Source: Blepharisma stoltei | Taxonomy: Eukaryota > Ciliophora > Heterotrichea > Heterotrichida > Blepharismidae | Direction: 5' to 3' | Assembly: GCA_914767885.1 (NCBI GenBank) | Contig: CAJZBQ010000011.1 | Coordinates: forward strand, 930,001 to 994,000 | DNA length: 64,000 bases | Shown here: positions 21,902 through 34,045 of the stretch, in pieces | Layout: each line of letters begins with the position of its first letter | Position numbering within the stretch: position 1 is the first letter of the stretch | Program-made: the position numbers and the translations under genes | Notes under the pieces: generated by a model | Told to the model about the DNA's origin: nothing | Seen by the model: the letters and a program-made list of their open reading frames with translations, nothing else | Database searches by the model: none

Positions 21902-22413
21902 TAGAACTTGCAAATTTCAATTTCATAACCATAAACCCTACATGCAATGGAGGAACACTCGAAATAGCTTGGAGATTTTAACAGAAATACGTAATAACTA
22001 CAGCTAGCTGCCTCCCTCTTAGTTTGCTTGATAAACAATATCCATGCCCTGAAAAATATACCTCATCATCAGAACAATTGAAATCATATAAAGCCGAAAA
22101 TATTAAAACATACAATGGTTCATTATCTATTAAAGCTGAAATTTTAAAACGATGGCTTGTTGAGACTATAATGAAAGTTTATCAAGATTTTTTGACTTAT
22201 AAAGGAGGTATTTATAAGTACACGACGAGGAATCTTGCAGGATACTTCTGTTAAAGTTATTGGATGGAGTACTCAGAATGGAACAAACTATTGAACTGTG
22301 GCTTATGCTTGGGGAACTAATTGAGCTCTGCAAGGATATTTCGGATTGCTTTTGATAAGTGCGAATTTGGCTTGCAGGCAATAACTGGAGGTTCTGTTTA
22401 CTCTCATAAATAA

Positions 22414-22823
22414 ATTGATTAATTTTACTATTCATCAATTTGTCCATAAATTGGATAATAATGATGAATTTAAATACACTGCTTCATATAATAATTACGG
22501 CTAAACAAAATCAAAAGTAATCCGCTTCCTTATTTTTAAATAGAAAAATATATAAACTTTAAGAGTATTCTAGGCTATATTTTAGAAAAAACCGAGGTGC
22601 CCTCAGGCCCTTAATCTAACCCTAAACTTGCTGTAAAATTTATTTATAATTGTTTATCGTTTTAAAAGAAGATTATAATGAGCCTAGTCAGAAATTCCGA
22701 TATTGCAATGATTCGACAAACACATCGAACCCTTTTAGCTCATCATAGTTTTGCTTAATATAATTCACCATATTATTGCTGATATGGTGATGAAATGTAC
22801 AAGGTGAAATAATTATAATAAAA
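22414..22823. other. array spacer between CB5 and CB6
   Basis: AT-rich. From about 22560 it holds an upstream block repeated before CB7 (24600) and CB8 (27053), including CCGAGGTGCCCTCAGGCCC and the conserved leader next to the start. It probably contains the promoter. Confidence 0.6.
22764..22823 (+). promoter_or_regulatory. conserved leader motif upstream of CB6
   Basis: TTCACCATATTATT, then GATATGGTGATG, then AAGGTGAAATAATTA just before the ATG. CACCATAT/ATATGGTG is a perfect 8-bp inverted repeat. The same arrangement precedes CB7 (24806-24865) and CB8 (27254-27313), and a diverged form precedes CB11 (36088-36142) and, further upstream, CB9 and CB10. A promoter or 5' UTR role is inferred. 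Confidence 0.4.
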
Positions 22824-23740
22824 ATGAGATATCTTTTATTTGCTTCAATTTGTGCTCTAGCCTTTTCAGGACCTATTCTGTTTCAAGATTCAGACCTTGT
22901 TGCCCCACAAGAAATGATTGACGAAATTAATAGAAGTCAAGACTCATGGACTGCTTCTTCTGACTGGGTTGGCAATATGACAGTTGCTGAAGCCAAGCAG
23001 AGAGCAGCTCAAAGGCCAGGGTCTCAAAAATTTTTAAAAAAAAATCGAGGTGCACTATTAGATAGCATCTCAATTCCAGCATCTTTTGATGCAAGGCAAC
23101 AATGGCCAAATTGCATTCATCCAATTCAAAATGATGACAATTGTCATGCTGGCTGGGCGTTTGCAGCTGCTGATACTCTTTCAGACAGATTTTGCATTGC
23201 TTCAAACGGTACCGTAAATGTTGTGCTATCGGCAGCAGAAATTGTACTTTGCCTATTAGAAAAGCCTTCATGCACTTTAGGAACAACTGATTTAGCTTGG
23301 AATTTTATAAAAGATATGGAACAATGTCAGAAAGATGCATGCCACAAAGCTTGATAGCTACAAGTAAAATATGCCCTACTGTATGCCACCCCATTGACAT
23401 TATTATCTATTATAAAGTCAAAAAAATTTACACATTCCAAGGCCAACCAGAAATTCAAGTTGGAATTTTAAAAGGAGGGCCTGTTGAAGTTAATATGGAA
23501 GTTTATCAAGATTTTTTGACTTATAAAGGAGGTATTTATAAGCACACGACGGGGAATCTTGTAGGATACACTTCTGTTAAAGTGATTGGATGGGGTAATC
23601 AGAACGGAACAAACTACTGAATAGCAGCAAACGCTTGGGGAACTAGTTGGGGTCTGCAAGGATATTTTTGGATTGCTTTCGGTCAGTGCAATTTTGACGT
23701 TGAAGCTATAGCTGGAAAACCTGATTATGAACCTGAATAA
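22824..23740 (+). pseudogene. CB6, cathepsin B-like copy with one frameshift
   Basis: ATG 22824, TAA 23738-23740, 917 nt. It matches CB8 throughout but lacks one base near 23310 (after the codons for NFIK), which shifts the frame. The change lies in an A-run, so a sequencing error is possible. The active-site Cys is Gly (NCHAGWAFAA) and the His region reads GYTSVKVIGWG, with the Asn kept. Apart from the frameshift it would encode about 305 residues with a signal peptide (LAFSGP). Confidence 0.85.
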
Positions 23741-24865
23741 TAAGAAGCAAGCTATAAATCCAAAAATAATAATCTTAAAAGAATATAAAGCATCTTGCTT
23801 TAAATAATAATTCTATAATAAAGGATAAAAATGCGCTATTATCGAGCTTCTTCTCTCGTAGCTAACGAAAGTAAATTTTGCTACTTGTGAAGTGAGCTAT
23901 GAAGAGCCTAATTGATTAACACTGATAAGTAGCTTACTTTCATATAAATGCAGATTATTTATCTCTAATCGCTTTCTTTGCTATTTATTATAAGATTATT
24001 TTTAATTCTTTTTTCTACTTTTTCAGGTTTATGCAAGAAATTATCAGTCTTCTTCTAATATTGGAATAATTCTACTTTAAGAACTAAAAAGAAGTTATGG
24101 AATATACTTTATCTACAGAAGAACTTTTCTAATTGTATCTTGTTTCAAAACTTATGAAAAGAAAGGAAGATTTAAAAAAATGTGATTTCGTTAGAGCTTG
24201 CTATGCAGACGCTAATTTATTAAATACATATAATTTTAAAAATTGAGTTAATAAAATACTTACTTAAGTATGCTTTCTTTATTTACTCTACCATTTTAGT
24301 GAAAAATTATTGCAATTGATAAATTGTGCTGAAACTAAATAATTTCTTCCTCTTCTAGTTGCTTTTATAAAAACGTCAAAGTTCCTTGCTGGTAGTAATT
24401 TCTTAAAATGGACTCCAATTTATATATTTAAATAAAACACTATTTACTCAATGAAAATTCACCATTTTGTAGGCGAGATAAAAATAAAACAATCGTGGTG
24501 AAATAATATAAATTAAATATAAAGGCTTGTATATTACGAACTATTTTATTTTGCTGAAAGATTTATAAAGTTATTACTTAAGTACTAATTAAACTATAAC
24601 TTTAAGAGTATTCTAGGCTATATTTTAGAAAAAACCGAGGTGCCCTCAGGCCCTTAATCTAACCCTAAACTTGCTGTAAATTTTATTTATAATTGTTTAA
24701 TGTTTTAAAAGAATATTATAATGAGCCTAGTCAGAAATCCGATATTGCAATGACTCGACAAGCACATCGAGCCCTTTTAGCTCATCATAGTTTTGTTTAA
24801 TATAATTCACCATATTATTGTTGATATGGTGATGAAATGTACAAGGTGAAATAATTATAATAAAA
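23741..24865. other. array spacer between CB6 and CB7
   Basis: Duplicated spacer, closely related to those after CB7 and CB8. Several former flanks are recognisable (GGCGAGATAAAAATAAAACAA near 24474 and the CB6-type leader near 24806). No open gene. Confidence 0.6.
24806..24865 (+). promoter_or_regulatory. conserved leader motif upstream of CB7
   Basis: Same inverted repeat (CACCATAT...ATATGGTG) and GGTGAAATAATTA block as before CB6 and CB8. The position immediately before the ATG suggests a promoter or 5' UTR element. Confidence 0.4.
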
Positions 24866-26333
24866 ATGAGATATCTTTTATTTGCTTCAATTTGTGCTTT
24901 AGCCTTTTCAGGACCTATTCTGTTTCAAGATTCAGACCTTGTTGCCCCACAAGAAATGATTGACGAAATTAATAGAGTTCAAGACTCATGGACTGCTTCT
25001 TCTGACTGGGTTGGCAATATGACAGTTGCTGAAGCCAAGCAGAGAGTAGCTCCAACAATAGGGTCTCAAAAATTTTCAAACAACGATTGAGGTGAACTAT
25101 TAAATTACCTCTCATTTCCAGCAACTTTCGATTCGAGGCAACAATGGCCAAATTGCATTCATCCAATTCAAAATGATAGCGATTGCCATGCTGGCTGGGC
25201 GTTTGATCAAGTATTAAACACTCTCAACAACCTAATAATTACCTAATTTATTTATAAAAACATTAATTATATTGTAATTTATAGCTAAAGTTGAATTAAA
25301 ACATGATTTGTTGCATATTTTAAAATATTATCAATACTAAATCTGTTATATATATATTGAATTTTAAATTGAATTATATTAAAATTAATAAATTTATTGT
25401 AAATTATATGATAATGAAATAATTTATTTAATTATATATAAGTATGAAGCCCATAATTTAATTAAATTTATTTAAATTTATTCTTATGAGTATGGAGCCC
25501 TATATCTCTAACCTAGCACTAGTATAAAGCATATATAAGCAATTAAAGATCACAAATAAAAAACTATCTTCCCTAAATAAAAAAAATTGTTTATATTTAT
25601 TGTAGATTTAGTATCGATACTATTATAAAAAATGCTGCAAATCAAGTTTCAATCGAACTTTAGTTATAAATTACAACATAATTAATTTTTTTATAATTAA
25701 AATTTGGTAATTAATAGGTTGGTGGTGGGGGTGTGTTTTATGCTTGACCAGGCGTTTGCAGCTGCTGATTCTCTTTCAGACAGATTTTGCATTGCTTCAA
25801 ACGGTACCGTAAATAATGAGCTATCGGCAGCATTTATTGTACTTTGCAGTCTAGCTTCTCCTTCATGCATTGAAGGAACAACTGATTCAGCTTGGAACTT
25901 TTTAAAGCAATTTGGAATACCTAAAGCAAGTTGCACTCCTCTCAGCTTGATAGGCAGTAGTCAATGCCCTAGTTTGTGCCACCCCCTTGCTCCATTTACC
26001 TTATTTAAAGTCAAAAAAATTTACACATTCCAAGGCCAACCAGAAATTCAAGCTGGAATTTTAACAGGAGGGCCAGTTGAAGTTAATATGGAAGTTTATC
26101 AAGATTTTTTGACTTATAAAGGAGGTGTTTATAAGCATACGACGGGGAAACTTATAGGATACACTTCTGTTAAAGTGATTGGATGGGGTAATCAGAACGG
26201 AACAAACTACTGAATAGCAGCAAACGCTTGGGGAACTAGTTGGGGTCTGCAAGGATATTTTTGGATTGCTTTCGGCCAGTGCAAATTTGACGTAGAAGCT
26301 ATTGCTGGAAACCCCGATTATAAAGCTCAATAA
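24866..26333 (+). CDS. CB7, cathepsin B-like pseudoprotease with a long-TIR IES
   Basis: ATG 24866, TAA 26331-26333. Removing 25206-25758 leaves 915 nt (304 residues), open when TGA is read as Trp (for example NNDWG). Signal peptide, propeptide and C1A domain are present. The nucleophile position is Gly (DCHAGWAFAA), the His region reads GYTSVKVIGWG, and the Asn segment NAWGTSWG is kept. It differs from CB8 mainly in the middle of the mature domain (LASPSCIEG, GIPKASC). Confidence 0.82.
25206..25758. mobile_element. MITE-like IES with about 190-bp inverted repeats and 8-bp duplication
   Basis: 545 bp plus one 8-bp direct repeat GGCGTTTG (25198-25205, 25751-25758). The arms (TCAAGTATTAAACAC at the left, GTGTTTTATGCTTGA at the right) continue as imperfect inverted repeats for about 190 bp each, covering motifs such as TAAAGTT and AATACTAAATCT on both sides. 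No TA lies at the junction. An 8-bp duplication is typical of hAT-like elements; that assignment is tentative. Excision restores GWAFAAAD. Confidence 0.85.
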
Positions 26334-27313
26334 TAAGAAGTAAGCTATAAATCCAAAAATAATAATCTTAAAATTTAAAGAATATAAAGCATTTTGCTTT
26401 AAAATAATAATTCTATAATAAAGGATAAATATTCGGTATTATCGAGCTTCTGCTCTCGTAGCTAATGAAAGAATATTTTGCTACTTGTGAAGTGAGCTAT
26501 GAAGAGCTTAATTGATTTATACTGATAAGTAGCTTACTTTCATATAAGTGTAGATTATTTATCTCTAATGCACTTTCTTTGCTATTTATTATAAAATTAT
26601 TTTCAATTCTTTTTTTCAATCTTAGTTATATATAAATATTTGTAATAACTGATAAAATGGGTTTAAGTTTATCAAAATAAGATAAATGAATAATATGAAT
26701 GTTTAAAGCTTACTTTTCAGGTTTACTAAAAGAGATGATTAACCTTCTTCTAATATTTTTGAAGCTCTTGTTTCAAAATTTAAAAAATGTGATCCCATTA
26801 GGGCTTGCTAAGTATGCTTTCTTTATTTATTCTTCCTCTTCTACTTGCTTTTATAAAACGTCAAAGTTCCTTGCTAGTAGTAATTTCTTAAAATGGACTC
26901 GAATTTATACATTTACACAAAACACTATTTACTAAATGAATATTCACCATTTTATAGGCGATATAAAATAAAACAATCGTGATGAAATAATAGGTTATTT
27001 GTGTAAATATTATAATGCTTAGATTTTTAAGTACTACTGTAACTGTTACTTTAGAGTATTCTGAACTATATTTTCGAAAAAACCAAGGTGCCCTCAGGCC
27101 CTTAATCTAACCCTAAACTTGCTGTAAAATTTATTTATAATTGTTTATCGTTTTAAAAGAATATTATAATGAGCCTAGTCAGAAATCCGATATTGTAATG
27201 ACTCGACAAGCACATCGAACCCTTTTAGCTCATCATAGTTTTGCTCAATATAATTCACCATATTATTGTTGATATGGTGATGAAATGTACAAGGTGAAAT
27301 AATTATAATAAAA
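26334..27313. other. array spacer between CB7 and CB8
   Basis: Duplicated AT-rich spacer. An open stretch at 26699-26935 is low-complexity and not conserved as protein in the sister spacers, so I do not call it a gene. Confidence 0.55.
27254..27313 (+). promoter_or_regulatory. conserved leader motif upstream of CB8
   Basis: CACCATAT...ATATGGTG inverted repeat followed by GGTGAAATAATTA and the ATG, as before CB6 and CB7. Confidence 0.4.
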
Positions 27314-28231
27314 ATGAGATATCTTTTATTTGTTTCAATTTGTGCTTTAGCCTTTTCAGGACCTATTCTGTTTCAAGATTCAGACCTTGTTGCCCCACAA
27401 GAAATGATTGACGAAATTAATAGAGTTCAAGACTCATGGACTGCTTCTTCTGACTGGGTTGGCAATATGACAGTTGCTGAAGCCAAGCAGAGAGTAGCTC
27501 CAACAATAGGGTCTCAAAAATTTTTAAAAAAAAATTGAGGTGCACTATTAGATAACCTCTCAGTTCCAGCATCTTTTGACGCAAGGCAACAATGGCCAAA
27601 TTGCATTCATCCAATTCAAAATGATGGCAATTGTCATGCTGGCTGGGCGTTTGCAGCTGCTGATACTCTTTCAGACAGATTTTGCATTGCTTCAAACGGT
27701 ACCGTAAATGTTGTGCTATCGGCAGCAGAAATTGTACTTTGCAGTCTAGAAAAACCTTCATGCATTGGAGGAACAACTGATGTAGCTTGGACTTTTATAC
27801 AGCAATATGGAACAAATTCAGAAAGATGCACGCCACAAAGCTTGATAGCTACAAGTAAAGTATGCCCTACTGTATGCCACCCCATTGACATTATTATCTA
27901 TTATAAAGTCAAAAAAATTTACACATTCCAAGGCCAACCAGAAATTCAAGCTGGAATTTTATCAGGAGGGCCTGTTGAAGTTAATATGGAAGTTTATCAA
28001 GATTTTTTGACTTATAAAGGAGGTGTTTATAAGCACACGACGGGGAATCTTGTAGGATACACTTCTGTTAAAGTGATTGGATGGGGTAATCAGAACGGAA
28101 CAAACTACTGAATAGCAGCAAACGCTTGGGGAACTAGTTGGGGTCTGCAAGGATATTTTTGGATTGCTTTCGGTCAGTGCAATTTTGACGTAGAAGCTAT
28201 AGCTGGAAAACCTGATTATAAAGCTCAATAA
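27314..28231 (+). CDS. CB8, cathepsin B-like pseudoprotease, uninterrupted
   Basis: ATG 27314, TAA 28229-28231, 305 residues with no IES, read with TGA as Trp in KKNWG and NYWIAA. Signal peptide MRYLLFVSICALAFSGP. The active site reads NCHAGWAFAA, with Gly replacing Cys. The His region reads GYTSVKVIGWG with Thr in the His position, and the Asn segment is NAWGTSWG. Cys residues outside the active site are largely conserved, so the fold is probably kept. This is the cleanest evidence that a dead copy has a fully open frame in the germline sequence. Confidence 0.88.
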
Positions 28232-29221
28232 TAAGAAGTAAGCTATAAATCCAAAAATAATAATCTTAAAATTTAAAGAATACAAAGCATTTTGCTTTAA
28301 ATAATAATTCTATAATAAAGCTTCTTCTCTCGTAGCTAACGAAAGTAAATTTTGTTACTTGTAAAGTGCGCTATGAAGAGCCTAATTGATTTGCACTGAT
28401 AAGTAGCATACTTTCATCAAAATGCAGATTATTTATCTCTAATGCACTTTCTTTGCTATTTATTATAAGATTATTTTCAATTCTTTTTTTCAATCTTAAT
28501 AATATATAAATATTTCAATTTCTGATAAAATGGGTTTAAGTTTATCAAAAAATAAAAGAATAATAAGAATGCTTGAAGCTTACTTTTTCATGTTTTATAA
28601 AAGAGATTATTAGCCTTCTTCTAATATTAGAATAATTTCTACTTTAAGAAAGTTATAGCATATACTTCATCTGCAGAAGAACTTTCCTAATTATATCGCA
28701 GTCTTCATTTTTGGAGTAATTGTTTCCAAGCTTCTGAAAAGCAAGGAAGATTTAAAAAATGTAATTCAGTTAGAGCTTGCTATGTAAACGCTAATTTATT
28801 AAACACATATGATTTTAAAAATTGGCTTAATAAAATACTTACTTAAGTATGCTTTCTTTATTTATTCTACCATTTTAGTTAAAAATTATAAAAATTGATA
28901 AATTGTGCTTAAACTAAATAATTTCTTCCTCTTCTAGTTGCTTTTATAAAACGTCAAAATCCCTGCTGTTAGTAATTTTTAAAATGGACTCCAATTTATA
29001 TATTTATACAAAACACTATTTACTAAATGAAAACTCACCATTTTGTAGGCGAGATAAAAATAAAACAATCGTGGTGAAGTAAGATAAATTAAAATTTTTT
29101 TATATATAAAGGCTTTATATTAACTATATTTTGACATACTTGATTTAAAGAATTTAATTCTCGCGCGCCAAATTGATTTGGCGCAGGGTTGCCTGCATTG
29201 AAAAATTCAATACGCTATAAA
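28232..29221. other. array spacer between CB8 and CB9
   Basis: Duplicated AT-rich spacer with the TTGTAGGCGAGAT block near 29043 and a GCGCCAAATTGATTTGGCGC hairpin near 29165, about 40 bp before CB9. No gene is seen. Confidence 0.55.
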
Positions 29222-30691
29222 ATGAAATATCTTTTGTTTGTATCTCTTTTTGTGTTAACCCTTTCAGGGCCTGCTGTTGAGCCTAAAGACTCAGATCTTG
29301 TTGCCCCACAGGAAATGATTGATGAAATCAACCGAGTCCAAGACTTATGAATTGCGTCATCTGAGTGGGTTGGAAATATGACATTTGCTCAAGAAAACTA
29401 TATATATTAAAATGCTGACACATTTCAACTTGCCCTCTTGGCGCAGCAGTTCAGACCTTATGGCCACAGCGAACTGAGACAGACTCCCAGCCGAGAATCA
29501 AGTGCGGGCCCATGAGATGCATATCTGGGTAGGATTTGGCTATTTTACTGCTGGAAATGGAAGTCCTCAACAACGTCTTTGGATCCGAGGCCCATAGTCA
29601 TTCCTCTGCTGAGAAATGAAGGTTTCGGCCCATGGGACAGGGGAGTAGTCTTTTTCCTATAGCTATCGAAGAAGACACTTCGGCACCTGATAGACTCCAA
29701 GTAGATCCTTGGAATCAAGCAGTTCAATCGCCCGTAGCAGGGACAGAAATCCATAAACCCACTAGAGACTAAAGCCGCAAGGAAAAAACAGAAGGTATTG
29801 GAAGTGGCAGAGACCCTCCAGCCTGGAGTCGAAAAGAGATGAATCTCCCGAACGGGAGATCTTTGATGACTGCGTCATCAATATGGCTAATGACTTTATA
29901 ATCCTAATCCTGCTCAAGCCAAACTTTACGCATCTTCAAAATTGGAAGCTAAAAAATTTCCAGAAAAAGACTGGGGTGCACTTTTAGACTACCTCTCAAT
30001 TCCGGCATCTTTCGATTCAAGAACGCAATGGCCTTACTGCACAAAACCCTTATGGTACGGTGATGATTGTAATGCCGGCTGAGCATTTGCAGCAGCCGAA
30101 ACTATGACAGACAGGTTTTGCATTGCAACAAAAGGAGCATTCAATATCACATTTTCCCCTCTTTATCTAATAATTTGTGATGTTACCTTGCCCGAACTAG
30201 GGTGCTTGGGAGGAACCGCTGAAAATTGCTGGGATTATATGAGGACTACAGGGATCACTTCAATAAAATGCTTTCCTTATAATCCTGGTGACTGGAATCA
30301 ATACTGCCCTTATGATGAATGCCGTTGGGGAACAGAGATTACTCTTTACAAGACTTTGTCTGTGAATACTTTCACTAGCCCATCATCTATTCAAGCAGAA
30401 ATATTGCAAAATGGCCCAATTGAAGCTACAATGACTGTTTATGCAGATTTCCAAGCATATAAAGGAGGTATTTATAAGCATACCACAGGGGGTCTTGTAG
30501 GGTACACCAGCGTGAAAATTATTGGGTGGGGAAACCAAAGCGGAACGAATTATTGGATTGCAGGCACATCTTGGGGATCTACTTGGGGTATGAAAGGATA
30601 CTTTAATATTGCTTTTGGACAATGCGGCATCGATCGCGCTGGTGTAGCTGGCCCTCCTGATCTTTCAAATATTCCAACCATTAAAATTTAA
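29222..30691 (+). CDS. CB9, cathepsin B-like pseudoprotease with a retroposon-like IES
   Basis: ATG 29222, TAA 30689-30691. Removing 29394-29918 leaves 945 nt (314 residues). TGA serves as Trp (DLWIAS, AGWAF). The nucleophile is Gly (DCNAGWAFAA), the His region reads GYTSVKIIGWG, and even the Asn is changed (GTSWG), so all three triad positions are lost. Closest to CB10. The signal peptide ends around LSGPAVEP. Confidence 0.82.
29394..29918. mobile_element. class C retroposon-like IES in CB9
   Basis: 525 bp including one copy of the 7-bp duplication GCTCAAG (29387-29393, 29912-29918). GC-rich, with a 3' tail TATAATCCTAATCCT next to the duplication. It is shared, with internal differences, by CB10 at the same codon, so it predates their duplication. 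TA-directed excision (29401-29928) would also preserve the frame but give one residue fewer than the paralogues. Confidence 0.8.
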
Positions 30692-32196
30692 TGATCTAAG
30701 CATTCATTTATAAAAATATACATTTTAATACTTTAAGCAGTTCACAAAGAAAAAATTCTTTTCATTTAATAAAATATTGCTAATTTAAAATTTAAAGATT
30801 AAAAATGAATTAATCATTTTTAATTTTATTATTCCAGGCTTTAAAATTTTCTTCAAAAAGTTTAAATAAAAGAAATAAAAAACTCTCTATAATCAATTAT
30901 TCTTAATCTTACCAATAATTTTATATATACTGAAAGCTTTAATATTATTACTTATTTAGCTTTTAATATTTTTTTAATTAATGTCTTGAACATTTGTAAT
31001 ATTGTATAACATTTTATAGTAAACATATTTAATTAAGTTTATTTTATTGTTTATATGGCCTATTTAATTTTTTATTAACTTTCTTCTATTTAATTTTATT
31101 CGATGTTTGATTTCCCAGTCTCATCGATATATTATCAATAATTTTAAACAGCTTCCATTTATTATGATTCCCAATTTGATTTGTTTACTTCAAAAATAAA
31201 AAATTAAAATATGATGAAAAATTAATTTTCAAAAAATCCCCTAAAAGCAAATGATTTTTACTCATAAATCAGAGCTAATGCATGTGGCTAAAATTTTTAA
31301 TAAATTGCCCCGAGAAAATGTATTACTATTATAAAACGCAAAGCAAATGGCATAGAGTTAATATTCCTTGGATTCAACCGACTATATTATAGCAAAATCT
31401 TAATGATTATTTCATTCTTTATTCATCTCTGAATTTAAATAAATTAGAAATTCAGCTTACTACTTCAACTTCTCCCATTTCTCTAATAATACTCTGTTTG
31501 TATACATTCTGTTTTTTAGTTTCTTTCTTTTCAAACATCAGTTTATTAAGCCCTTTGCACCGCTTGCTATTTTCCCTTCATTCACTCCAAGGAGAATAAA
31601 AAAATTTCTTATTCAGAGAGAGTTTAATTTTTTGATGAAAATTTTTTGGTGGTTCTGAAACTTTTCAATTTGAAGTAACCTGAAAAAGACTAAGATAACA
31701 ATTAATCTATCTAATCCAATATTTTTGAAGCTCTTGCTTCAAAATTTAAAAAATGTGATGCCATTAGAGCTTGCTCTGTAAACTCTAGCTACAAATGATT
31801 TTAAAAATTGACTTAATAAATACTTACTTAAATATGCTTTCTTTATTTATTCTACCATTTTTAGATAAAAATTATAAAAATTATTTACAACTAAATAATC
31901 TCTTCTAGCTGCTTTTATAAAAACGTCAATGTTCCATTCTGGTAGTAATTTCTTAAAATGAACTCCAATTTATATATTTATACAAAACACTATTTACTAA
32001 ATGAAAACTCACCATTTTGTAGGCGAGATAAAAATAAAACAATCGTGGTGAAATAATATAAATTAAAAATTTTTTAATATAAAGGCTTGTATATTAAATA
32101 TATTTTGACATACTTGATTTAAAGAATTTATTTCTCATGCGCCATATTGATTTGGCACACGAATTTTCTGCATTGAAAAATTCAATACGCTATAAA
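30692..32196. other. array spacer between CB9 and CB10
   Basis: AT-rich. The first about 950 bp is repeated after CB10 (33596-34740). No ORF or RNA gene can be supported. The part just before CB10 repeats the CB9 upstream block. Confidence 0.6.
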
Positions 32197-33595
32197 ATGA
32201 AATATCTTTTGTTTGTATCTCTTTATGTTTTAGCCCTTTCAGGGCCTGCTGTTGAGCCTAAAGACTCAGATCTTGTTGCTCCACAGGAAATGATTGATGA
32301 AATCAACCGAGTCCAAGACTTATGAATTGCGTCATCTGAGTGGGTTGGAAATATGACATTTGCTCAAGTAAACTATATACATTAAAATAGCGACACGTGT
32401 CAACTTGCCCTCTTGGTGCAGCAGTTCAGACCTGATGGCCACAACGAACTGAGACAGACTCCCAGCCGAGAATCAAGTGCGGGCCCATGAGATGCATATC
32501 TGGGTAGGATTTGGCTATTTTACTGCTGGAAATGGAGATGCTCACAATGTCCTTTGGATACGAGGACACATGGCCTATTCCTCTACCGAGAAATGAAGGT
32601 TTCAGCCCAGGCCATGGGGAGTAGTCCTTTTCCTGTAGCTGACAATGAAAGGCACTTCGGCACCCGATAGACTCCAAGTATATCCTTGGAATCAAGCAAC
32701 TCAATCGCCCGTAGCAATGCTTAGGCTGGAGTCGAAAAGCAGATGAAACTTCCGAACGGGAGATCTTTGATGACTGCGTCATCAATACGGCTAATGACTT
32801 TATAATCCTAATCCTGCTCAAGCCAAACTTTACGCATCTTCAAAATTGGAAGCTAAAAAATTTCCAGAAAAAGACTGGGGTGCACTTTTAGACTACCTCT
32901 CAATTCCAGCATCTTTCGATTCAAGAACGCAATGGCCAAACTGCACAAAACCCTTATGGGACGGTCAAAATTGTAATGGCGGCTGGGCATTTGCTGCAGC
33001 CGAAACTATGACAGACAGGTTTTGCATTGCAACAAAAGGAGCATTCAATATCACATTTTCCCCTCTTTATCTAATAATTTGTGATGACACCATGTCCGAA
33101 AAAATGTGCTATGGAGGAAGCGCTGAAAGTTGTTGGGATTATATGAGGACAACAGGAATTACTTCAATAGAATGCTTTCCTTATCATCCTGGTGACTGAG
33201 ATCAATGGTGCCCTGATGATACATGCCGTTGGGGAACAAAGATTACTCTATACAAGACTAAATCTGTGAAAACTTTCACTAGCCCATCGTCTATTCAAGC
33301 AGAAATATTGCAAAATGGCCCAATTGAAGCTACAATGACTGTTTATGCAGATTTCCAAGCATATAAAGGAGGTATTTATAAGCATACCACAGGGAAACTT
33401 GTAGGGTACACCAGCGTGAAAATTATTGGGTGGGGAAACCAAAGCGGAACGAATTATTGGATTGCAGGCAACTCTTGGGGATCTACTTGGGGTATGCAAG
33501 GATACTTTAATATTGCTTTTGGACAGTGCGGCATCGATAGTGCTGGTGTAGCTGGCCCTCCTGATCTTTCAAATATTCCAGCCAGTAAAATTTAA
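32197..33595 (+). CDS. CB10, cathepsin B-like pseudoprotease with a retroposon-like IES
   Basis: ATG 32197, TAA 33593-33595. Removing 32369-32822 leaves 945 nt, the same 314 residues as CB9. The nucleophile is Gly (NCNGGWAFAA) and the His region reads GYTSVKIIGWG, but Asn is retained (GNSWG). One TGA (GDWDQW, near 33198) is read as Trp. CB9 and CB10 kept equal length and open frames despite carrying differently sized insertions, which argues that the insertions are removed. Confidence 0.83.
32369..32822. mobile_element. class C retroposon-like IES in CB10
   Basis: 454 bp including one GCTCAAG copy (32362-32368, 32816-32822). Orthologous to the CB9 insertion but lacking about 70 internal bases near its 3' part. 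It has the same TATAATCCTAATCCT tail. The reverse-strand open stretch at 32426-32821 lies wholly inside it and is not conserved. Confidence 0.8.
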
Positions 33596-34045
33596 TAATC
33601 TAAGCACGCATCTATAAAAATACACATTCTAATACTATAAGCAGTTCACAAAGAAAAAATTCTTTTCATTTAATAAAATATTGCTAATTTAATATTAAAA
33701 GACTAAAAAATGAATTAACCATTTTTAATTTTATTATTCCAGGCTTTAAAATTTTCTTCAAAAAGTTTAAATAAAAGAGATAAAAAGCTCTCTATAATCA
33801 ATTATTCTTAATCTTGCCAATAGCTTTATATATGCTGAAAGCTTTAATATTATTACTTATTTAGATTTTAATATTTTTTCAACTAATGTCTTGAACATTT
33901 GTAATATTGTATAACATTTTATAGTAAACATATTTAATTAAGTTTATTTTATTGTTTATATGGCCTATTTAATTTTTTATTAACTTTCTTCTATTTAATT
34001 TTATTCGATGTTTGATTTCCCAGTCTCATCGATATATTATCAATA

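Larger units (their letters stand above)
21334..22413 (+). pseudogene. CB5, decayed cathepsin B-like pseudogene
   Basis: Homology runs from ATG 21334 to TAA 22411-22413. A 17-nt palindromic insertion (21340-21356) follows the second codon, several frameshifts occur in the propeptide and mature domain, the active-site region reads CYADWLAAA (no Cys), and a 158-bp hairpin element sits at 21744-21901. It most resembles CB6-CB8. Confidence 0.9.

Noticed and set aside
26699-26935. 78-codon plus-strand ORF in the CB7-CB8 spacer
   Set aside because: The sister spacers have the same DNA with stops and indels, so there is no sign of protein conservation.
32426-32821. 131-codon reverse-strand ORF
   Set aside because: It lies entirely in the CB10 retroposon-like insertion and is not preserved in the CB9 copy.
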